From NCBI RefSeq assembly GCF_029240215.1, contig NZ_JARBTK010000005.1, positions 124,015-188,014 on the forward strand: a DNA stretch of 64,000 nucleotides, written 5' to 3'. The DNA comes from Chryseobacterium sp. (GTDB lineage Bacteria; Bacteroidota; Bacteroidia; Flavobacteriales; Weeksellaceae). The translations under genes were made by a program, and so were the position numbers. Every line of letters begins with the position of its first letter. Position 1 is the first letter of the stretch. This document shows, piece after piece, positions 59,035 to 64,000 of this stretch. Below the pieces are notes generated by a model, which was given only the letters and a program-made list of their open reading frames with translations, was not told where the DNA came from and searched no databases.

Positions 59035-59100
59035 GTTTGTCATTCCGTAGGAATCTAAGCAAAGTCTTTTGCGAAGTTGAGATTCCTACGGAATGACAAA
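59035..59100. repeat. Dispersed palindromic repeat, copy 5 (best copy)
   Basis: GTTTGTCATTCCGTAGGAATCT at the left and AGATTCCTACGGAATGACAAA at the right are nearly exact reverse complements (arms of about 21 bp). It lies between convergent genes (thioredoxin and DUF1304). Confidence 0.9.
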
Positions 59101-59131
59101 GACGGGATAAATTTTTTACAGATGAGAAAAA

Positions 59132-59497
59132 TTATTTTAATAAAACCACAATAATCGCCAAAATAGCAGGTAAAGCTTGAACAAAAAATATCTTTTTCGT
59201 CGCAGAAATTGCACCGTAAATTCCTGCAATGGCTACACAACTCAGGAAAAATAGAGCAACATTGGTTTGCCATTTCGGATCTCCAATGAAGAAAGACCAG
59301 ATCAATCCGGCGGCAAGAAAACCGTTATAAAGTCCCTGATTGGCTGCTAAACCTTTTGTGGGCTTAAACATTTCTGCGGGTAAAGCTGCTTTGAAAACTT
59401 CCTTTCCTTTGGTTTCCCACGCAAACATTTCCATCCAAAGAATGTAGATGTGTTCTATTGCGACTAATGCGATCAAAATTTTTGCAACGATTTCCAT
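59132..59497 (-). CDS. DUF1304 membrane protein
   Basis: The 121-residue protein has four hydrophobic segments. The family start is visible in IALVAIEHIYILWMEMFAWETKGKEVFK and the following KGLAANQGLYNGFLAAGLIWSF. It is an inner-membrane protein of unknown function. It converges with the thioredoxin gene and diverges from the Crp/Fnr gene. Confidence 0.85.
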   Translation of the reverse strand: MEIVAKILIALVAIEHIYILWMEMFAWETKGKEVFKAALPAEMFKPTKGLAANQGLYNGFLAAGLIWSFFIGDPKWQTNVALFFLSCVAIAGIYGAISATKKIFFVQALPAILAIIVVLLK

Positions 59498-59562
59498 GAT
59501 TCAATGTTTTGTCATTGTAAAACTAAAAAAATAAAGTTAAGTTTGATTACACAATTTCAAAA

Positions 59563-60135
59563 ATGAATACTTTTAAGGGACATTTAGATAAATTTATCAA
59601 TATCAGTGAAGAAGAATATACTTCTGTTCTCTCTTTTTTTCAGGTTTTAGAAATAAGTAAAAAGGAAAATCTTACCTTAAGTGGTGAGATTTGCAGATCC
59701 TTGTATTTTGTGCAGAAAGGTTGCCTCAGAAAGTTTTTTATTAATGAAAAAGGAGTGGAACAAACCACCGAATTTGCCATCGAAAATTGGTGGATCACCG
59801 ATACTTTTGCCTATGAAAGACAGGCAAAATCCAGTTTTACTATTCAGTCCGTTGAGCGGTCTACAGTTTTGGTAATTGATCTTCAATCTCAGGAAAAATT
59901 ATTAAAGAAACATCCTGTAATGGAGCGTTATTTCAGAATGATCTATCAAAGAGCTTATGCTGCGGCAGAACGAAGAATCAGATATCTGTATGAGATGAGC
60001 AGGGAAGAATTGTACATCCATTTCAGTACTCAATATCCTTGGTTTATTCAGAGGATTCCACAATATTTAATTGCTTCTTTTCTGGGTTTCACTCCGGAAT
60101 ATTTAAGTGAAATTCGGGCAAAATTACGTTCTTAA
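59563..60135 (+). CDS. Crp/Fnr family transcriptional regulator
   Basis: The 190-residue protein has the cyclic-nucleotide-binding-like domain (NLTLSGEICRSLYFVQKGCLRKFFINEKGVEQTTEFAIENWWITD) and a short C-terminal helix-turn-helix (QRIPQYLIASFLGFTPEYLSEIRAKLRS). Fnr-type Fe-S cysteines are absent, so it is a CRP-like, effector-undefined regulator, common in Bacteroidota. The AhpD-like gene starts 65 nt downstream on the same strand, suggesting that it regulates it. Confidence 0.86.
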   Translation: MNTFKGHLDKFINISEEEYTSVLSFFQVLEISKKENLTLSGEICRSLYFVQKGCLRKFFINEKGVEQTTEFAIENWWITDTFAYERQAKSSFTIQSVERSTVLVIDLQSQEKLLKKHPVMERYFRMIYQRAYAAAERRIRYLYEMSREELYIHFSTQYPWFIQRIPQYLIASFLGFTPEYLSEIRAKLRS

Positions 60136-60200
60136 ACCAGTTTAAGATTTTTGATGTTTTAATCATTGACCTTTGTATCAGAAATTTAAAACAAAATAAT

Positions 60201-60644
60201 ATGAGTACAAGAGTAAACATCGCAACTACAGATTCAGCAGCTTACAAAGCAATGATGGGATTGGAAGGATACCTTCAGACTATTTCTTTAAACCACATTC
60301 AGAAAGAATTAATTAAAATCAGGGCTTCACAGATCAACGGATGTGCGTTCTGTCTTGATATGCATACAAAAGACGCGGTGAAGTACGGCGAAACTCCACA
60401 AAGAATCTACCTTCTGAACGCATGGAGAGAAGCCTTGGAACTTTACACGGAAGAAGAACAGGTGCTTTTGGCGATGACTGAGGAGATTACCTTAATCAGC
60501 CAAAAAGGATTGACTGAAGAAACTTATTATAAGGCTAAACAATTGTTTGATGAAGCTCAGATTGCACAAATTATCATGGCGATTGTTACCATTAATGCAT
60601 GGAACAGAATCGCAATCAGTACGCATTTGCCGATCATGAAGTAG
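60201..60644 (+). CDS. AhpD-like / carboxymuconolactone decarboxylase family protein
   Basis: The 147-residue protein has the redox site INGCAFCLDMHTKDAVKYGE (CxxC followed by LDMH) and flanking helices of the AhpD fold. Members reduce peroxides or act as alkylhydroperoxidase; carboxymuconolactone decarboxylase itself lacks the CxxC. It is the likely target gene of the Crp/Fnr regulator encoded upstream and may protect against organic peroxides. Confidence 0.88.
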   Translation: MSTRVNIATTDSAAYKAMMGLEGYLQTISLNHIQKELIKIRASQINGCAFCLDMHTKDAVKYGETPQRIYLLNAWREALELYTEEEQVLLAMTEEITLISQKGLTEETYYKAKQLFDEAQIAQIIMAIVTINAWNRIAISTHLPIMK

Positions 60645-60663
60645 ATTATTAATTATGATTGTT

Positions 60664-60704
60664 AATAAAAGAGTTTTTTCGATTTCGAAAAAGCTCTTTT
60701 ATTT
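60664..60704. terminator. Terminator of the AhpD-like gene
   Basis: ATAAAAGAG-TTTTTCGA / TCGAAAAA-CTCTTTTAT hairpin with T-run on the plus strand and A-tract before it. Confidence 0.82.
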
Positions 60705-60718
60705 TGAAAAATATGATC

Positions 60719-60789
60719 TTTGTCATTCCGTAGAAATCTAAACAAAGTCTTTAACTTTCAACCGTTGAGATTCCTGCGGAATGACAAAC
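60719..60789. repeat. Dispersed palindromic repeat, copy 6
   Basis: TTTGTCATTCCGTAGAAATCT at the left arm pairs with GAGATTCCTGCGGAATGACAAA at the right. It lies between convergent genes. Confidence 0.85.
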
Positions 60790-60859
60790 ACTCTTCTTCT
60801 TCTTTTTCTTAACAGTTTAAATTATTGAAAGTCAGAAAAATGTTTTATTAATAGGTTTT

Positions 60860-62434
60860 TTACTCTTCTTTCCCCAACAGACTAATATAGGATGAAGGCG
60901 AAACTCCCGTTATATCTTTAAAAACTTTTGAAAAAGCATAAGCAGATGAGAAGCCGGTTTCTTCTGCCAGATAACTAACCTTGTATTTTCTGTATTCCGG
61001 GACATTTTCTATTTTTTCTACAATGTAGTTGATGCGCAGCGTGTTGATATAACTGCTGAAATTATCGGCTTTATGCTTTTTGATGACTATGGATAGGTAT
61101 GTCGCATTGGTATTGAGCTGGGATGTGATTTCCCTTACTGCGATTCCTTTCTCGTTGTAGCGGTGCTCTTTTTCAAATTTTTCCAGCCCCTTTAGCAGTC
61201 TCATCTCTACATCTTCGCTCAGGTTTTCGTTTTTCGGCTCTTCTTCGTTATTTCCTGTGATTTGTATGTTTTCTGTATTTTTGTTTTCTGCTGTATGTTG
61301 TTCTTCTGAGTTTCTGTTCTTTCGGTATACTTCAAAAGCGGCTTTCTCGCTAAGACGTTTTTTTCTTTGCCAACCCACTATGATAAGCAGAGCGATGATG
61401 AGAGTACCAAATCCGATGGCAATTTTATAGAAATTGGATGTTATTGATTTCTTCTGGCTGTTTTCGGTTTTAATTAATTCAACAGCAGTATTCAGTTGGG
61501 ATTTCTGCTGTTGGTTTTCCAGTTCCAGAAGATTGGTTCTGTATTCTCTAAGTTTTTCTTTATTATTTGTTTGTTCATACAGTTGTATAAAGTTTTGGTA
61601 GAGCTCTTTCTCTTCATTCAGAAAATGGTTTAGCTTAAATATTTTCTCAGCCCTTTTCAAATAGATTTCTGCTGAATCCGTTTGTTTGGTTTCCAAAAAG
61701 ATAGCCCCTTTGTTCATAAAAGCATTTCCGTCCATATAGGCATTTTTTCCTTGGTTTATGGAAAGAAGCTTATCAAACGCCCAGATTGCAGAATCTTGTT
61801 TTCCCGCTTTTTTGTAACCGATTCCTATATTTCCATAGCCAATCATCGAGAACTGTTCCCTTTCCGTCTTTTTACCAATCTGTAAATAGCTCGACAAAGA
61901 TTTTCGGGCATAGGCAAGGCGCAAAGATGTACTGTCTTTGGACTTTTCTTTCAGCATCGTAAGATAAGCATAGAGATTCCCGAGATAGATTCGGTCGGTA
62001 TCATTACCCGGGTTTTTCACCATTTCTATGCCTTTCTGTATATTTTCTTTGGCAAGGTCATCCATCTCAAGCAGGATATATTCATTACCTATAAGACCCC
62101 GCATACCGGCAGCATCGGCACGATAGCCGTATTTTTCGGAAAGCTGGGCCGCTTTTTGGGCATATTCTATAGCATTTTTCCCTTCTCCCTTTGTAGAATA
62201 GTGGTTGGCAATCACTTCATAGGCACGGATGGTCACAAGATGGAGCTGTTTCCTTTCGGTTTCTTCTATCAGGGCAAGCAATTTTTTCTGTGCTGCTTTC
62301 GGATGGGTTTTCATCTCTGTTTGATGCTGCTCCAGTTTTGCCTGGTAAGATTTTGGAATTTCAGGAATCTGGGCAAAGGATAAAGAGCAGATAAGCAGGA
62401 GTACAAAAGAAGAAAAAAAGTATTGTGTTTTCAT
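60860..62434 (-). CDS. TPR-containing AraC-family transmembrane regulator
   Basis: The 524-residue protein starts at MKTQYFFSSFVLLLICSLSFAQ (signal peptide; the track adds 7 residues), then about 300 residues of TPR-like helices (LIEETERKQLHLVTIRAYEVIANHYSTKGEG, YGNIGIGYKKAGKQDSAIWAF), a membrane helix near residue 340 (FGTLIIALLIIVGW) and a cytosolic AraC-type HTH (VREITSQLNTNATYLSIVIKKHKADNFSSYINTLRINYIVE; VSYLAEETGFSSAYAFSKVFKDITGVSPSSY). It may sense an extracytoplasmic signal and regulate transcription. Its obvious target is the adhesin-like gene divergent at 63159. Confidence 0.85.
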   Translation of the reverse strand: MKTQYFFSSFVLLLICSLSFAQIPEIPKSYQAKLEQHQTEMKTHPKAAQKKLLALIEETERKQLHLVTIRAYEVIANHYSTKGEGKNAIEYAQKAAQLSEKYGYRADAAGMRGLIGNEYILLEMDDLAKENIQKGIEMVKNPGNDTDRIYLGNLYAYLTMLKEKSKDSTSLRLAYARKSLSSYLQIGKKTEREQFSMIGYGNIGIGYKKAGKQDSAIWAFDKLLSINQGKNAYMDGNAFMNKGAIFLETKQTDSAEIYLKRAEKIFKLNHFLNEEKELYQNFIQLYEQTNNKEKLREYRTNLLELENQQQKSQLNTAVELIKTENSQKKSITSNFYKIAIGFGTLIIALLIIVGWQRKKRLSEKAAFEVYRKNRNSEEQHTAENKNTENIQITGNNEEEPKNENLSEDVEMRLLKGLEKFEKEHRYNEKGIAVREITSQLNTNATYLSIVIKKHKADNFSSYINTLRINYIVEKIENVPEYRKYKVSYLAEETGFSSAYAFSKVFKDITGVSPSSYISLLGKEE

Positions 62435-62824
62435 AGTATCGCAAAGATAAAACATTAAAATAAAAAATACCTGTTGACAGGTGTCTACAATAATTTAATA
62501 TGGACGTAAAATTATTTGTAAGTAGTTGATCATTAGTCTAGTGCAAAGGTTATAGCTGCAAGTTTATTTTAAAAAATACCCATATATAATTTCAAATTTT
62601 GTATGTTTTTTTTGATTTTATGTATGCCAATTGGTTGTCTGTATGCGTGTAGTTGTTTCTCTTTGTTCCTTGAAAAAAGATTTTAAAAACTCAGGTAAGA
62701 TTTGTTGTTCTCAGAAAAATTAGAAGTGGTGTTACTAAGGACCGGTGCAAAAAAGTTACAAGTATTTGTAAGACACAATCGTTTCGTTGAACTGTGTAAC
62801 AGAGAGGCGGTTTTATTGTGTTCC

Positions 62825-62972
62825 GGCAATGAGGTTTCTAAGTCCAAAGTTGACGTTGGATGACCTCATTTTTCACGTTACGAACTCCAAAAATGAGGTT
62901 ACAAGCCTCAAAGTTGACGTTCCAGACCTCAAATTTGACCTTACAAACCTCAAAAATGGACTTAACAACGTC
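62825..62972. repeat. 21-bp minisatellite (about 7 degenerate units)
   Basis: Units read AAAAATGAGGTTACAAGCCTC, AAAGTTGACGTTCCAGACCTC, AAATTTGACCTTACAAACCTC and AAAAATGGACTTAACAACGTC, all 21 nt except the second one, which is 22. The consensus is AAANNTGACNTTACAANCCTC. In one frame it encodes heptads such as KVDVPDL and KFDLTNL. Confidence 0.85.
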
Positions 62973-63012
62973 AAATATGTACCACTCAATGGAAATTAAA
63001 GGCAGATGCACC

Positions 63013-63045
63013 GTCACTTCGAGTAGCGCAGCGTATCGAGAAGGG
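63013..63045. repeat. Partial dispersed palindromic element
   Basis: GTCACTTCGAGTAGCGCAGCG followed by TATCGAGAAGGG forms a half-element of a REP-like palindrome that is common in Bacteroidota genomes (from memory). The reverse arm is not present in this window. Confidence 0.45.
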
Positions 63046-63095
63046 TTTTAGGAGAGGTTCTCAATGCAAAATTCTTTCAGGATTTCAATCGAGCT

Positions 63096-63127
63096 GACGA
63101 AACAATAGACAGACGAAACAATAGACA
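63096..63127. repeat. 16-bp perfect tandem duplication
   Basis: GACGAAACAATAGACA occurs twice in a row (63096-63111 and 63112-63127), 32 nt before the adhesin-like ATG. Confidence 0.9.
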
Positions 63128-63158
63128 ATTAAATATTAACAATTAAAAAAATACAAAA

Positions 63159-64000
63159 ATGAAGAAAATTCTAGTTACGGCTGCATTTTTGGCAGCAGCA
63201 ATGGCAGCAGCTCAAGTGGGTATCAACAACGAGGCTCCGAAGGCCACCTTGGATGTAACAGCAAAGACTACAGACGGCACAAAACCGGAAGGTATCATTG
63301 CCCCGAGACTTACGGGAGACCAGATAAAATCCGGAGATACCCAATATGATACCCCTCAGATTGGATCCATAGTCTATGCAACCGCTGCTGTTGGTGGTAC
63401 ACCTGCTGGTAAGACAATAAACATTACATCACCAGGTTATTATTATTTTGATAACAATTTAGTTTGGCAAAAACTTTCCGGGGCTGCTGCTGGTAATTTT
63501 TGGGATTTGACAGGCAATGCGAGTACTAATCCAATTGGTACAGTACCCACTCTTATGGGTGCAACCAACAACTATGTAGGTACCAAAGATGCTCAAAACC
63601 TGGTTTTAGGGGTTAATGGTATTTCAAGAGCTATTATTACTACAACAGGTAGTTTTTATGGTGGTGCAGGAGCAGTTGATAATGGTACGCTTGAAGCAGC
63701 AAATACAGTTACCGGCATAGGTAGTTTTGTATGGGGCAGTGGTAATTCAGCAACGGGTAACTTGGTCTCAATATTTGGAAGGGCTAATTCTACTACATCT
63801 TCTTCTACCAATATATATGGTAATAGTAATGTTATAACTGGCAGCAATAGTGTCAACACATTTGTAACCGGTAATACAAACACTGTTAACAATTTTCAAG
63901 CCTCATTGGTAAATGGTAAGAACAACATCATTAATTATACTGCAGCTGCCGGATCTGGCGTAATGGGTGATGGCGGAAACCTTGTTTCGGGTAAAGAGAA
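63159..64000 (+). CDS. Surface adhesin-like protein with beta-roll head repeats, partial (3' end cut)
   Basis: The ORF is open from ATG at 63159 to the window end (at least 280 residues) and so is absent from the ORF track. It begins MKKILVTAAFLAAAMAAAQ, a signal peptide, then VGINNEAPKATLDVTAKTTDG, a conserved Bacteroidota start domain. From about residue 160 the sequence has short Gly-Asn-rich repeats (GSGNSATGNLVSIFGRANS, YGNSNVITGSNSVNTFVTGN) like the parallel beta-roll heads of trimeric adhesins or of T9SS surface proteins. The AraC-type regulator gene lies upstream in the opposite direction. Confidence 0.7.
   Translation, partial: MKKILVTAAFLAAAMAAAQVGINNEAPKATLDVTAKTTDGTKPEGIIAPRLTGDQIKSGDTQYDTPQIGSIVYATAAVGGTPAGKTINITSPGYYYFDNNLVWQKLSGAAAGNFWDLTGNASTNPIGTVPTLMGATNNYVGTKDAQNLVLGVNGISRAIITTTGSFYGGAGAVDNGTLEAANTVTGIGSFVWGSGNSATGNLVSIFGRANSTTSSSTNIYGNSNVITGSNSVNTFVTGNTNTVNNFQASLVNGKNNIINYTAAAGSGVMGDGGNLVSGKE

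Larger units (their letters stand above)
62435..63158. other. 724-bp repeat-rich leader region
   Basis: It lies between the divergent AraC-type regulator and adhesin-like genes. It holds a 21-bp minisatellite (62825-62972), a palindromic-repeat fragment (63013-63045) and a 16-bp tandem duplication (63096-63127). The remainder is AT-rich without an obvious ORF or RNA gene. A 56-codon frame with heptads (62829-62999) lies inside the minisatellite. Confidence 0.6.

Noticed and set aside
62825-62972. CRISPR array suspicion for the 21-bp repeat array
   Set aside because: The units are contiguous with no spacers, vary in sequence, and no cas genes are present.
62829-62999. A 56-codon ORF with heptads inside the 21-bp minisatellite
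   Set aside because: It is carried entirely by a degenerate tandem repeat with one 22-bp unit and lacks a recognisable translation signal. I kept it as a repeat and mentioned the frame only as a possibility.
63656-63892. 78-residue minus-strand ORF
   Set aside because: It is the antisense shadow of the open adhesin-like gene (63159 onward); its Leu/Pro/Thr-rich sequence mirrors the Gly/Asn repeats.

Overview
The window is a 64 kb chromosomal segment of a low-GC Bacteroidota bacterium. It most resembles the Flavobacteriia, family Weeksellaceae (Chryseobacterium/Elizabethkingia type). The grounds are AT-rich intergenic DNA, promoters of the Bacteroidota form (TTTG, about 19-23 nt, TAnnTTTG), almost no Shine-Dalgarno sequences, and family-typical genes: a GLPGLI/PNGase F-type secreted amidase, TPR-AraC regulators, paired M16 peptidases, CoA-free tyrosine catabolism and GG-leader peptides. 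I saw no rRNA, tRNA, CRISPR array, insertion sequence or prophage. Species assignment is inference.

Layout. 1-4.4 kb: a small membrane protein, a split transketolase (two subunits) and an SSS sodium/solute symporter. 4.7-9.2 kb: a thiol/redox stress cluster made of an NADPH-FMN reductase, a mono-cluster Fe-S protein, an OsmC protein, two small acetyltransferases and two pirins. 9.3-17.2 kb: DHA2 efflux pump, secreted unknown, asparagine synthase B, PNGase F-like glycoamidase, an RsmB/NOP2-type RNA methyltransferase with an apparent internal deletion, and YjdM. 17.4-25.9 kb: orphan ABC ATPase, YceI lipoprotein, a 39-aa membrane microprotein, PheS, a two-component pair, an unusually structured 530-bp intergenic region, a DUF3108 protein, and a ferredoxin reductase next to its ferredoxin. 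25.9-32.4 kb: a frameshifted McrB-N/HNH endonuclease gene, LOG-family phosphoribohydrolase, PepD, a lipoprotein, a LURP-one-like protein, RecR, a glycosyltransferase and SecG. 32.4-43.7 kb: inactive/active M16 peptidase pair, PAS kinase with receiver, UvrD/PcrA helicase, an esterase, CstA.

43.9-56.4 kb: serine hydrolase, esterase, a HipA-like kinase overlapping DUF3037, an alpha/beta hydrolase, a Cys-rich GG-leader peptide, and then a tyrosine-degradation block: flavin reductase-like protein, fumarylacetoacetase, 4-hydroxyphenylpyruvate dioxygenase, a CoA-transferase and homogentisate dioxygenase. These take 4-hydroxyphenylpyruvate through homogentisate to fumarate and acetoacetate; no maleylacetoacetate isomerase gene lies inside the block. 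56.5-64 kb: a TonB-dependent receptor with a perfect operator-like palindrome over its promoter and a co-transcribed thioredoxin, DUF1304, a Crp/Fnr regulator with an AhpD-like protein, a TPR-AraC membrane regulator, a repeat-rich 0.7 kb gap, and the 5' part of a surface adhesin-like gene that runs off the window.

The signals most worth following are: (i) the structured intergenic region at 22.9-23.4 kb, which may be a small RNA or a decayed small gene; (ii) a dispersed palindromic repeat family (GTTTGTCATTCCGTAGGAATCT...) with five full copies and one half copy; (iii) the 1-base frameshift in the McrB-N/HNH endonuclease; (iv) the roughly 20-residue gap in the RNA methyltransferase; (v) a 21-bp minisatellite upstream of the adhesin-like gene; and (vi) a set of genes whose -7 box lies exactly 4 nt before ATG, implying leaderless mRNAs.
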